Source: Pseudomonadaceae bacterium
GTDB taxonomy: Bacteria > Pseudomonadota > Gammaproteobacteria > Pseudomonadales > Pseudomonadaceae
Length of the DNA: 64,000 nucleotides
Assembly: GCA_900766265.1 (NCBI GenBank)
Contig: CAAFUS010000010.1
Location: 310,001 to 374,000, forward strand
Direction: 5' to 3'
The position numbers and the translations under genes were made by a program. Below the pieces are notes generated by a model. The model worked only from the letters and a program-made list of their open reading frames with translations. It was not told the origin of the DNA and searched no databases. Positions 16,776 to 25,104 of the stretch are shown piece after piece. Within the stretch, counting starts at the first letter, position 1, and each line of letters begins with the position of its first letter.

Positions 16776-16931
16776 TCAGGTCCTCTGGTCGCGCGGTTGG
16801 TCGGTCATGCCTTCGCCGGCTTCGTCGAAATCCGGATCTTCCCCGGGTTCGGCTTCACCGGCGTCGGTCATGGTGATATCGGGCTCGTCTTCGGTCGGAG
16901 ACCGACCGTGCCGTTGCAAGTCATCGCTCAT
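16776..16931 (-). CDS. Small acidic hypothetical protein (51 aa)
   Basis: 51-aa protein beginning M-S-D-D-L-Q-R-H-G, rich in Glu, Asp, Gly and Pro and without hydrophobic segments. Start at ATG 16931 because AAAGGAG precedes it by 6 bases; a further upstream ATG (16961) lacks such a site. It is the first gene of a two-gene unit with the 53-aa protein. Both peptides are acidic and probably disordered. Short acidic proteins of this kind in Pseudomonas are sometimes labelled serine kinase/phosphatase, but nothing in this sequence supports an enzymatic role. Confidence 0.7.
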   Translation of the reverse strand: MSDDLQRHGRSPTEDEPDITMTDAGEAEPGEDPDFDEAGEGMTDQPRDQRT

Positions 16932-17051
16932 GGGCGCTCCTTTAGCGTGGCTGTTACGCATTTGGAGGCTGGAGGTGGGACGACGTTCAGCAGGTCGGAC
17001 GGCCGGTGCGGGGGCCGTCGGAGGTGGCGCTCGGCGGCACGCAGCCGCCAG

Positions 17052-17783
17052 TCAGCGGAAGCCCTCTTCGGCCAGCGTCAGACGTTGGACGTCGAGCCCG
17101 GACGACTCGCGAACCAGGGCGGCCACCCGCTGGCGCAGCTGCTCGCGCTGCTCCGGAGTTTTGAGCTCAGGCGCACCCTGGGCGATGGCGAAGGTCACGC
17201 TGCGCAGCAACAGGGGGTCGCTGGTGGCCTGCAGGGCATCGCTGTTGAGTTCGAGCACCGTCGGGTTCTGCAGCAGGCTGGCATGCAGCTGGCGGCGCAC
17301 GGCCTCGAATTGCGCTGGCGTCGGCTCGGGCGCGTCGTGGACGATCATCCAGGCCACGATCAGCTCGGTGGCGGCAGTCGCCGCCAGGTCGTCGGGGCTG
17401 TAACCGTACTCGCCGACCATCTCGCGAAAGGTGGCAACCGCATCATGGCGGGAGGCGAAGCCTTCGAGGACCTGCGCCAGCAACGGGTCGCTGTGGCGGA
17501 ACGCCTGCAACTGGACGCTCTCTGCCCACTGGGCGACCGCCGAGTTGCGCTGAAAGCGCAGCGTCGTGTCGTGCGGCGTGGCGGTGCGCAGCGAGGCCGG
17601 TTCGACGGCGCCCTGCTGGCTCAGCATCCGCTGGCGGTCGGTAACGATGCGCACCGCATGGTCCGTGTAGGCCGCTGGCGCGAGAATGAGAGGCGCCTGC
17701 CCCCACGCCATGGACGTGGCACCCAGCATGGCGGTGGCAACGAGGCGCAAGGCGCGTGGCGAGCAGACAGCGAAGGCGTTCAT
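17052..17783 (-). CDS. Secreted hypothetical protein (243 aa)
   Basis: Exported, mainly helical protein. Residues 1-29 are a signal peptide ending A-W-G-Q, after a basic start (R-A-L-R). The mature chain is soluble with no Cys and no repeats that I can see. A central segment (E-Y-G-Y-S-P-D-D-L-A-A-T) and A-W-M-I-V-H-D resemble uncharacterised periplasmic proteins in Pseudomonas whose family I cannot name confidently. The start at 17783 is chosen at the signal peptide; an upstream in-frame extension to 17888 looks non-coding. It is monocistronic. No function is proposed. Confidence 0.7.
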   Translation of the reverse strand: MNAFAVCSPRALRLVATAMLGATSMAWGQAPLILAPAAYTDHAVRIVTDRQRMLSQQGAVEPASLRTATPHDTTLRFQRNSAVAQWAESVQLQAFRHSDPLLAQVLEGFASRHDAVATFREMVGEYGYSPDDLAATAATELIVAWMIVHDAPEPTPAQFEAVRRQLHASLLQNPTVLELNSDALQATSDPLLLRSVTFAIAQGAPELKTPEQREQLRQRVAALVRESSGLDVQRLTLAEEGFR

Positions 17784-18043
17784 GCGTGGCTCCCATCGGA
17801 TCGATCCGTGATGCCGGAACCGTCCGGCATCGGTCTGCCGATAGCGCCGGGTCACCCCGCTGCCGGAAAGCCACCCCGGACTCGCCATCTGGCCAGACGC
17901 CGAAGCTGCGATCAGTCGCGCGTCTGGCCTGTGGAATCGGCAGACATAAGAGTTATGTAGCCCAGCGTGCGCGTTTTACAACGCCGACGCCGACAAAGCC
18001 GACAGAACGCATGTCGGCCAGCGCATCGCGTCCGATCCCGGCG

Positions 18044-19234
18044 CTACGGCACCGTCGGCCGCAGCGGGCGAGCGAAGCGGTAGGTGGTCAGGCAGCAAAG
18101 CATCAGCCCGGCGAAGGCCAGCAGCCCGCCGGCGATACCCACGTTCGGCAGACCGAGATGACTGCTCACCAGGCTGCCCAGCAGCGCGCCGCCGCCGATT
18201 CCGATGTTGAAGATGCCGGAGAACAGCGCCATCGCCACGTCGGTCGCATCCGAGGCCAGCGACAGCACCTTCGACTGCAGGGCCAGGCCGAAGCACATGC
18301 TGGCGATGCCCCAGACCACCGCCAGCACGCCCAGCGTGGAGGCTTCCGTCGCCGCTGGCAGCAGGAGCAGCAGGCACAGCGACAGTACCGCGATGGCCGC
18401 GATCACGAAGCCCTTCGGGTAGCGGCCGCTGTAGCGGCTGAAGAGGAACGAGCCGAGGATGCCCGCACCACCGAACAGCAACAGCAGGACCGTGGTCATG
18501 TCGCCGCTGATCCCGGCGACGAGCTGAGCGAAGGGCTCGATGTAGGTATAGGCGGTGAAATGAGCGGTGATCACCAGCGCGGTCAGTACATAGACCGCCA
18601 CCAGCGCCGGGCGCTTGAACAGCACCGGCAGGCTGCGCAGCGAACCGGAATTCTGGCTCGGCAACAGCGGCAGCGCCTTCATCAGGCAAAGCATGGTGAC
18701 CCCGGCGATGACTGCGATCGCCAGGAAAGTGGTGCGCCAGCCCAGCAGCTCGCCGACGACCCGGCCCAGCGGGATTCCCAGCACCATGGCCAGCGCGCTG
18801 CCGGTCGCCAGCAGACCGAGGGCCTGGGCCTGCTTGCCCTGCGGCGCAACCCGGACGGCCAGCGACGCGGTGATCGACCAGAACACGGCATGGGCCAGCG
18901 CGATGCCGACGCGGCTGACCATCAGCATGGCAAAACTCGACGCCAGGCTGGAGATCACATGGCTGGCGATGAACACCAGGAACACGAAGGTGAGCAGCTT
19001 GCGCCGCTCGATGTTGCGGGTGAGCAGCATCATCGGCAGCGACATCAGCGCCACCACCCAGGCATAGATGGTCAGCATGAGCCCGACGTGGGCCGTGGGC
19101 ATCTCAAAGCTGCGGCCGATGTCCGACAGCAGCGCCACCGGCACGAACTCGGTGGTATTGAAAATGAAGGCGCCAAGGGCCAGTGCGATCACACTGATCC
19201 AGCGTCCGGCGGCGGTATCCGCAACTGTGGTCAT
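18044..19234 (-). CDS. sotB: SotB-type sugar efflux MFS transporter
   Basis: 396-aa major facilitator protein, the same length as E. coli SotB (YdeA), which exports arabinose and lactose or IPTG-like sugars. Twelve transmembrane segments are visible. The N-terminus has the family signature F-N-T-T-E-F-V-P-V, the loop R-N-I-E-R-R-K follows TM2, and the motif R-V-G-I-A-L-A-H-A-V-F-W lies in TM4. The ATG at 19234 gives the exact family length; the frame is open for 107 further codons upstream but those are Arg/Pro-rich and out of character. Monocistronic; no regulator adjacent. Confidence 0.88.
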   Translation of the reverse strand: MTTVADTAAGRWISVIALALGAFIFNTTEFVPVALLSDIGRSFEMPTAHVGLMLTIYAWVVALMSLPMMLLTRNIERRKLLTFVFLVFIASHVISSLASSFAMLMVSRVGIALAHAVFWSITASLAVRVAPQGKQAQALGLLATGSALAMVLGIPLGRVVGELLGWRTTFLAIAVIAGVTMLCLMKALPLLPSQNSGSLRSLPVLFKRPALVAVYVLTALVITAHFTAYTYIEPFAQLVAGISGDMTTVLLLLFGGAGILGSFLFSRYSGRYPKGFVIAAIAVLSLCLLLLLPAATEASTLGVLAVVWGIASMCFGLALQSKVLSLASDATDVAMALFSGIFNIGIGGGALLGSLVSSHLGLPNVGIAGGLLAFAGLMLCCLTTYRFARPLRPTVP

Positions 19235-19626
19235 CGAGCGAGTCTGAAGGTAGAGCCAGTTCCAATGGCGAGGCCGCGCTCCCGTGGACACGGGACGCCT
19301 AAAGGAACAGCGAAGAAGAAACCCATCCGTGTCCATGCGCGGCAGACACCGCGCCCGGCCGTCGGGCTGGAGACGGCGAATACGATGGAGATGGGAGAGC
19401 GACCTGAGCGGCGCGGATTCTACGCCCCACCCCGGCCCATCACAATCGCAGGCCGGACACCGGGGCGACCCGACGACGAGTGGTGCGAGCGGCCTCTGCG
19501 TGGGACGCGCTGTTCCGCTTGAAAGGGGGCGGTCTGTCTGTACGTCTGGGATCAAGAGCTCGCGGTCATGACCGCGGGTTTTCGCCTTTCAAAGCCCCCA
19601 CCGCAGCCAAACGCCACATCCCACTA
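19235..19626. other. Gene-free region between sotB and the DUF72 gene
   Basis: About 390 bases without a credible gene. It contains the sotB promoter side and, at 19561-19576, the perfect 16-base palindrome CGCGGTCATGACCGCG followed by GGTTTT on the + strand, which may act as a hairpin downstream of the DUF72 gene. Open frames across here are Arg/Pro-rich and lack ribosome sites. Confidence 0.5.
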
Positions 19627-20391
19627 TCACGACGATTCCCCCGCCCCGCCGAGCAAATCCTGCATGAGCAGTGCATCGGCCATCGCCGCGCCGCTGGCGG
19701 TGTTGTCGAAGATGCACCAGACCCGTGAGCCCGCCTCGCGCTCGGCCAGCAGCTGCCTGGCCAGCGGCTGCAGGCGCTCGGCACCGTAGACCGAGTAGTA
19801 CAGGCGTGGCGAGCCGTGCAGACGGTAGTAGCGCAGCTGCGGCCAGCCCGCAGGCTGCAACGGCTCGCCGAGCGGGGACGGGTCGGCCGCGACCCGGGCG
19901 ATGCGCAGTTCCTGCAATACGGGCTCGGCCTGCCCCCAGCTGACATGCCGCGGTTCCAGCGCGACGTCGCCGGCGAAGCGGTCCCGCAGCGTGGTGAAGA
20001 AGCGCTCGGCCACTGGCGCGTCATAGGCCAGCGACGGCGGCAGCTGCACCAGCAGACAGCCGAGCCGGTCACCCAGCGCCGAGCAATGCTCCAAAAAGGC
20101 CTCGAGCAGGGCATCGCAGTCCCGCAGGCGCTGCTCGTTGCTGATCTGCTTGGGCACCTTGACCGAGAAGCGGAACCCGGGCGGCACGCTGTTCGCCCAC
20201 TTGGCATAGGTGGCCGGGCGATGCGGCCGGTAGAACGAAGTGTTGATTTCGCAGGCCGGCAGGCGCCCGGCATAACGCTGAAGATGTGTGCCTTCGACCG
20301 GAAACGCCGGCCACTGCTCGCGGGGCAGACTCCAACCGGCGCAACCGAGCCACAGCGGCGGGCCCTGCGCCGGCACCACCCTGCCCGTCAC
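19627..20391 (-). CDS. DUF72 (YecE-like) TIM-barrel protein
   Basis: 254-aa protein of the DUF72/YecE family, a TIM-barrel fold of unknown activity. Family blocks are clear: G-C-A-G-W-S near the start, E-I-N-T-S-F-Y-R, F-S-V-K-V-P-K, L-L-V-Q-L-P-P-S-L, and the ending region Y-Y-R-L-H-G-S-P and F-D-N-T-A-S-G-A-A. The GTG start at 20391 overlaps the stop of the upstream membrane-protein gene by GTGA, a coupling arrangement, and matches the usual family N-terminus; the longer upstream frame is not coding. Function remains unassigned. Confidence 0.88.
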   Translation of the reverse strand: MTGRVVPAQGPPLWLGCAGWSLPREQWPAFPVEGTHLQRYAGRLPACEINTSFYRPHRPATYAKWANSVPPGFRFSVKVPKQISNEQRLRDCDALLEAFLEHCSALGDRLGCLLVQLPPSLAYDAPVAERFFTTLRDRFAGDVALEPRHVSWGQAEPVLQELRIARVAADPSPLGEPLQPAGWPQLRYYRLHGSPRLYYSVYGAERLQPLARQLLAEREAGSRVWCIFDNTASGAAMADALLMQDLLGGAGESS

Positions 20392-21164
20392 TCGGGTCGG
20401 GCTCCTTGCTGCCCGCTCGCCAGCTTGTCGCCGACATCGGTGACCGCCGCGTTGATCGCCGACACCGGCACCGCCATGACCGTGCCCCGGGCGTAGAGCG
20501 CACAGAACAGCGTCGAGCACTGGATCAGCCGGTACTCGGACACCGCGCCGACCATGTCCGCCACCTGAACTGCCGGCGCGCGCCTGAACTCGCCCTGCAA
20601 GTCCCGCGCCGCCTGGTCGGCCCCGACCTTCACGAAGGGCACCACGTTCAGCAGAATGATCAGCGCCACCATCAGCAGCAGCGCGAACAACCCATAACCG
20701 GGCAGGAACAGATAGAGCGCGCTTCGCATCAGCTCGCGCCCCCAGCTTGCAGGAGCATCGCTGGACTCGCCACGCCGAGACCGCTCCAGGACCGGACGAT
20801 AGCGGCGGATGAGGTAGTTGAAGCTCCCGAACAGCAGCACCGCCAGCACGAACAGCGCCAGCACCACGCCAATGTTGGCCGCCAGCAGCGAGGTCAGGCC
20901 CTCGAGCCCGGCCGTTGCCGCCTGCGCCCAGGCCAGCACCGCCGTGGTGAGGGTGGCGGCGATATCCAGCGGGAACATAGAGGGTTCGAGATCGAAATAG
21001 CCCAGGTAGCCCTCGTGGTACGCCTTGCCGTGCAGGTAGAGAAAGGGCGTCGCCACTGCCAGTAACAGGGGAATCGATACCACCACGCCGACGGTGCGGC
21101 GAGGCCGCGCCAGCGGAGCCGGGTTCTGCGGCGGCAAGGCGGTGTGGGTCAGGTCATCGGTCAT
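20388..21164 (-). CDS. Multi-span inner-membrane protein, unknown
   Basis: 258-aa membrane protein. Residues 1-25 are polar and Pro-rich, TM1 is about 26-45, followed by a conserved-looking external segment (K-A-Y-H-E-G-Y-L-G-Y-F-D-L-E, then M-F-P-L-D), TM2 about 90-115, a basic cytoplasmic loop (R-R-Y-R-P, R-S-R-R-G), TM3 about 150-170 and a C-terminal soluble part with an S-T-L-F-C-A-L-Y segment. The Tyr/Gly-rich segment after TM1 recurs in unnamed proteobacterial membrane proteins. The gene overlaps the DUF72 gene (GTGA) and is divergent from the sulfation operon with a 278-base shared upstream region. The ATG at 21164 is used because it precedes the polar leader. Confidence 0.75.
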   Translation of the reverse strand: MTDDLTHTALPPQNPAPLARPRRTVGVVVSIPLLLAVATPFLYLHGKAYHEGYLGYFDLEPSMFPLDIAATLTTAVLAWAQAATAGLEGLTSLLAANIGVVLALFVLAVLLFGSFNYLIRRYRPVLERSRRGESSDAPASWGRELMRSALYLFLPGYGLFALLLMVALIILLNVVPFVKVGADQAARDLQGEFRRAPAVQVADMVGAVSEYRLIQCSTLFCALYARGTVMAVPVSAINAAVTDVGDKLASGQQGARPE

Positions 21165-21442
21165 GTACGGCACCTTGCGATAAACAAAGGTGCGCGCCCG
21201 CGATCGCAGGCGCGCCTGTGAGGCAGACAAACCGCGACGCCGTATGTTCAGCGCCTCGTGGACGCCGACGCACCGCAGCCTTTGCTGGCCGGGCAGCATC
21301 TTGTTACCCACTTGCCGTTCGCTGACCGCCCCCGAGGCGAACGCGACGGCATTACGGCAGTCCCAAGGCAGGTTCGGGCTGCGCGCCAGCCCTCACGCCG
21401 CGCATGCGCGGCGCTTTCTTGCACCCCACAGCAGGAGGTCGG

Positions 21443-22783
21443 ATGGATCGACCGGATCGGATCGGATTTGCCCTGTTCTTCGTCGCCATCGTGTTCATCG
21501 CCTTCGTGGCTGGTGCGTTCGTGGTGCTCTTCAAGACGTTTCCCTACCGTTATTTCAACGACGCCTACAAAGCGGGGCACGCGCTGCTCAGCCAGTTGTC
21601 GGCCACCGACCTGCACACCGAGACTCACCTGTGGCGCGAGGCGCGACGCGACGAACGCGGTGTCACCCTCCACGAGCCGGGTCAGGCCTACGAAGGCGTG
21701 ACGCTCTACACCTCCGGTGACGGCAACTACGCCCAGCTGATCGACATGCAGGGCGAGGTGGTGCACCGCTGGGAATTGCCCTACGACCAGATCTGGGACA
21801 AGAGCCCCAGCGGCCGGGCGCCACGCGATGCCGATCGCATCTACTGGGACAAGGCGCGCGTGATGCCCAACGGCGACCTGCTGGTGGTGATCACCGGCGA
21901 CAACGACACACCCTGGGGCTACGGGCTGATCCGCATCGACCGCGACTCGAAGCTGCTCTGGGCCTACCACGGGCCGACCCACCACGACCTTCACCTCACC
22001 CCGGACGGGCGCGTCGTGACCCTCACCCACGAGCTCAGCGAGGACGACATTCCCGGTCTTCAGGGCCTTGAGCGGCCGTGGCTGGACGACTTTCTGGTGG
22101 TGCTCGACGGACAGACCGGCGAGGAGCTGAGCAAGGTGTCACTGGCCCGGGCCTTTCTCGAATCGCCGTTCGCCGAGCCGGTCTACCAGACGCCCGCCTA
22201 CGCCGGTTCCGACCCATTGCACGCCAACAGCGTGCAGTACCTGGACGAGACCCTCACGGCCGCCTTCGCCCCGGCGCAAGGGCGCCCGGGCCAGGTGCTG
22301 ATTTCCTTTCGCAACATCAGCACGGTGGCCCTGGTCGACCCCGAAACCGGGGAGATGACCTGGGCGACCCGCGGCCCGTGGATCGTGCAGCACGATGCGC
22401 GGGCCCTGCCCAACGGCAATTTCACGCTGTTCGACAATGCCGCCAATTATCAGGTCGGCAACGCCGCGCGGGTGCTGGAAGTGAACCCTCGCACCCATGC
22501 CATTGTCTGGAGCTACGCGGGAAACGATGAACATCCGTTCGACAGCTATGTGCGCAGCTCGGCCCAGACCCTGCCCAACGGCAACCGCCTGATCAATGAA
22601 TCCGATGGCGGCCGGCTCTTCGAAGTGACGCCCGCAGGCGAGATCGCCTGGGAGTTCATCAACCCGATCCGCGGTGGAGACCGGGACCGATACATTCCGA
22701 TCGTCTCGTCAGGACAACGCTTCTCTGTTGGAGAATTCGACAAGGACTTCCGCGCCGTTATCGACAATCCTCAACACAGGTGA
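21443..22783 (+). CDS. Membrane-anchored arylsulfotransferase-like beta-propeller protein
   Basis: 446-aa protein of the arylsulfotransferase (ASST, Arylsulfotran_2) type. A single N-terminal helix (8-30) anchors it, with the propeller in the periplasm. ASST enzymes move sulfate from an aryl sulfate to another phenol without PAPS. Family blocks seen: H-H-D-L-H at 180-184, D-P-L-H-A-N-S at 257-263, Q-H-D-A-R-A-L-P-N-G-N at 316-326 and A-Q-T-L-P-N-G-N at 374-381. The position where ASST carries the transient sulfo-His before the last block seems to be Y-V-R (369-371) instead, so activity is uncertain. First gene of a five-gene operon; ATG 21443 follows GGAGG. Confidence 0.8.
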   Translation: MDRPDRIGFALFFVAIVFIAFVAGAFVVLFKTFPYRYFNDAYKAGHALLSQLSATDLHTETHLWREARRDERGVTLHEPGQAYEGVTLYTSGDGNYAQLIDMQGEVVHRWELPYDQIWDKSPSGRAPRDADRIYWDKARVMPNGDLLVVITGDNDTPWGYGLIRIDRDSKLLWAYHGPTHHDLHLTPDGRVVTLTHELSEDDIPGLQGLERPWLDDFLVVLDGQTGEELSKVSLARAFLESPFAEPVYQTPAYAGSDPLHANSVQYLDETLTAAFAPAQGRPGQVLISFRNISTVALVDPETGEMTWATRGPWIVQHDARALPNGNFTLFDNAANYQVGNAARVLEVNPRTHAIVWSYAGNDEHPFDSYVRSSAQTLPNGNRLINESDGGRLFEVTPAGEIAWEFINPIRGGDRDRYIPIVSSGQRFSVGEFDKDFRAVIDNPQHR

Positions 22784-22788
22784 CTGTC

Positions 22789-23130
22789 ATGACCGCTGAC
22801 ACCAAGCGATTCCCCAAGGCCCTGCTCGCCGGGCTCCTTCTCACCACCCTGCCCCTCGCGGCGCACGCCTATGTCGGCCCCGGCGCCGGACTCGGGCTGC
22901 TCGCCGCGCTCTGGGGGCTGCTCGCCGCGGTCGGCGTGGCGGTGATCTACATCGTGATGTGGCCGATCCGGCGCATGCGCCGGCGGCGCAAGGCCGAGCA
23001 GGTGGCCGCCGCCAGTTCCACTGCACCGCAAGTCGACACGCCGGTGGTGCAGGCCCGCGAGGCCAGCCCGAGCGAGGCGCTGGAGGCGCCCGTCGAGCAA
23101 AAAGCCACCGGCACCCACGGCCGCCTCTGA
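22789..23130 (+). CDS. Small membrane protein of the sulfation operon
   Basis: 113 aa from ATG 22789 (AGGTGA 7 bases upstream); a GTG at 22780 overlapping the previous stop as GTGA would add three residues. A signal-like segment (about 9-27, ending A-H-A) is followed by Y-V-G-P-G-A-G, a second hydrophobic helix of about 22 residues, then the basic run W-P-I-R-R-M-R-R-R-R-K and a disordered acidic tail. The Y-V-G-P-G-A-G start is familiar from small membrane proteins beside arylsulfotransferase-like genes. The strong basic stop-transfer puts the tail in the cytoplasm. Role unknown; perhaps a link between the periplasmic propeller and cytosolic sulfotransferase. Confidence 0.7.
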   Translation: MTADTKRFPKALLAGLLLTTLPLAAHAYVGPGAGLGLLAALWGLLAAVGVAVIYIVMWPIRRMRRRRKAEQVAAASSTAPQVDTPVVQAREASPSEALEAPVEQKATGTHGRL

Positions 23131-23214
23131 TGACCGGGGCCAACGTGTTGGCGTACCCCGACCGCCCCGCCGGCCGAAGCCCCTGCCGATCCTGGCCCTG
23201 AACCCGGGGGACCT

Positions 23215-23931
23215 ATGGGACTACTGAACCTTCCCGCACCGGTGTACGCCGCCATCGATGGCGCCATGGCCTCGGCCCTGCCGGACACCGCGCGGCTGCT
23301 GGTCTGGGCCGCGATCGGCGGGGCCGGCACCCTGCTGCTGTACCGCGTGATTTCCCCCCAGGCGTCGATTGGCCGTGCCAAGCGCGAGGCACGCGAGGCG
23401 CGCCGGCGGCTCAACGGCTTCGATGGCGAGATGAGCGAAGCCGGCCCGCTGATCCGCGCCCAGTTCGGCGCCGCCTTCCGCCACCTGGGCCTGGTCACCC
23501 TGCCGACCCTGATCTCCATGCTGCCGTTGCTGGCATTGCTCAGCTGGCTGGACCAGACCTACAGCCACGAGTATCCACGCGCCGACGAGGCACCGGCGAT
23601 GAACGTCGCACCGGAGCCCTTCTATGCCGAGTGGTTCGGCGACGGCGAGATTCCCATCGTGCGGATCAACCTGCCCGACAGCGACTGGCTGGACATCGAG
23701 CTCACCGCGCCGATCACCGTGATCGAACAGCGCCACTGGTGGAACTGGCTGCTCGGCAACCCGCTCGGCTACCTGCCCGATGACAACGCCGTGCAGCGCG
23801 TCGAAATCGGTCTGCCCGAGCGCTCCTACCTGCCGTTCGGCCCCGCCTGGATGCGCACCTGGCTGGCGTTGATGCTGCCCTGCATGATGCTCGCCTCCCT
23901 GCTCACCTACCGTTGGGCTCGCATCGAATGA
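23215..23931 (+). CDS. Three-span membrane protein of the sulfation operon
   Basis: 238 aa. TM1 about 26-46, a basic amphipathic helix (G-R-A-K-R-E-A-R-E-A-R-R-R-L, 53-66), TM2 about 94-114, a soluble domain of about 100 residues (116-215, Trp-rich: R-H-W-W-N-W-L-L-G) and TM3 about 216-234. TM1 plus a charged coil plus a later pair of TMs recalls the Oxa1/EMC3/DUF106 insertase topology, but the large soluble insert is unusual and I see no diagnostic residue, so this is a weak analogy. It starts at ATG 23215 after GGGGGACC, and its stop overlaps the sulfotransferase start as ATGA, showing tight coupling. Confidence 0.7.
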   Translation: MGLLNLPAPVYAAIDGAMASALPDTARLLVWAAIGGAGTLLLYRVISPQASIGRAKREAREARRRLNGFDGEMSEAGPLIRAQFGAAFRHLGLVTLPTLISMLPLLALLSWLDQTYSHEYPRADEAPAMNVAPEPFYAEWFGDGEIPIVRINLPDSDWLDIELTAPITVIEQRHWWNWLLGNPLGYLPDDNAVQRVEIGLPERSYLPFGPAWMRTWLALMLPCMMLASLLTYRWARIE

Positions 23932-25082
23932 ACGAACAGACACCCAGGAACGAAACAGCCGACCCCGGTTTCGACGTACCGACCTGGATGCACCTGCTCA
24001 GCGGCTGGATCCACCGCTACCCGCAGACCTGGATCCGTTTCGGCAATCTGGAAAGCCGTCTGCTCGAAGACACCCTCGTCGACATCCGCATCGATCGTCC
24101 GATCTATGTCGCAGGGCTCGCCCGCTCCGGCACCACCATCCTCCTCGAACAGCTGGCGAGCCACCCCAGCGTGGCCAGCCACCGCTATGCGGACTTCCCA
24201 CCGGTATTCACGCCCTACTGGTGGAATCGCTGGCTGTCGCTGGTGCCGCAGAAGGAGGAGGCGGCCAAGGAGCGCGCCCACAAGGACGGCATCGCCATCA
24301 CCTCGCAAAGCCCCGAGGCCTTCGAGGAAATGATCTGGATGGGTTTTTTCCCCGACGCCCATGACCCGGCCCGCAGCTCGGTGCTCGGGCGCGACGAACG
24401 CCATCCGCTGTTCGAGCGCTTCTACGACGACCACCTGCGCAAGCTCCTCGCCATCCGCAAGCGCCAGCGCTACCTCGCCAAGGGCAACTACAACCTCGCC
24501 CGCCTGGGCTACCTGCACAGGCTCTACCCCCAGGCGCGCTTCATCCTGGCGATACGTGATCCGGTCTGGCACATCGCCTCGCTGATCAAGCAGCAGGCGC
24601 TCTTCGCCACCGGCGAAACCCGGGAGCCCAGGGCGCTGGAACACATGCGCCGGGTCGGCCATTACGAGTTCGGCCTGGACCGCCGGCCTATGAACCTCGG
24701 CAACCCGGCCAGCACCGAGCGGATCCAGCGGCTCTGGCACGACGGCCAGGAGGTCGAAGGCTGGGCGCACTACTGGGCCGAGGTCTACCGCCACCTGGCC
24801 GACACTCTCGAGGAGGACCCGGCGCTGCGCGAGGCGTGCCTGGTGGTGCGCTACGAAGACCTGTGCGGAGCGCCGCGCGAGACCCTCGCACGGGTGCTGG
24901 CCCACAGCGAACTGGCCTTTCCCGCCGAGACCATCGCGCAGGCTGCCGCAGGGCTGCATGCGCCGACCTATTACCAGCCGACATTCACCGCCGAGGAACG
25001 GGCGATGATCCAGACCATCACCGGCCCGGTCGCGGCGCGATTCGGCTATGGACAGACCGACAGGGTGCAACAGGTCGGCTGA
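23928..25082 (+). CDS. PAPS-dependent sulfotransferase
   Basis: 384-aa cytosolic or membrane-associated sulfotransferase (Sulfotransfer family). The 5'-phosphosulfate-binding loop G-L-A-R-S-G-T-T is at 63-70 and the 3'-phosphate-binding segment I-L-A-I-R-D-P at 206-212 followed by S218, both intact, so it should transfer sulfate from PAPS to a hydroxyl or amine. A Y-E-D-L motif near residue 307 is also typical. Such domains in bacteria modify glycans, lipids or small molecules; the Trp-rich N-terminus (Y-W-W-N-R-W at 97-102) suggests a membrane or aromatic acceptor. The start overlaps the upstream stop (ATGA), and the APS-kinase fusion lies 22 bases downstream, giving a local PAPS supply. Confidence 0.85.
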   Translation: MNEQTPRNETADPGFDVPTWMHLLSGWIHRYPQTWIRFGNLESRLLEDTLVDIRIDRPIYVAGLARSGTTILLEQLASHPSVASHRYADFPPVFTPYWWNRWLSLVPQKEEAAKERAHKDGIAITSQSPEAFEEMIWMGFFPDAHDPARSSVLGRDERHPLFERFYDDHLRKLLAIRKRQRYLAKGNYNLARLGYLHRLYPQARFILAIRDPVWHIASLIKQQALFATGETREPRALEHMRRVGHYEFGLDRRPMNLGNPASTERIQRLWHDGQEVEGWAHYWAEVYRHLADTLEEDPALREACLVVRYEDLCGAPRETLARVLAHSELAFPAETIAQAAAGLHAPTYYQPTFTAEERAMIQTITGPVAARFGYGQTDRVQQVG

Positions 25083-25104
25083 CGGCACCGTGCAGGGGAA
25101 TCCC

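Noticed and set aside
17756..19522. 588-codon open frame on the plus strand
   Set aside because: It lies antisense to sotB and codes for a His/Gln/Arg-rich product with no known domain.
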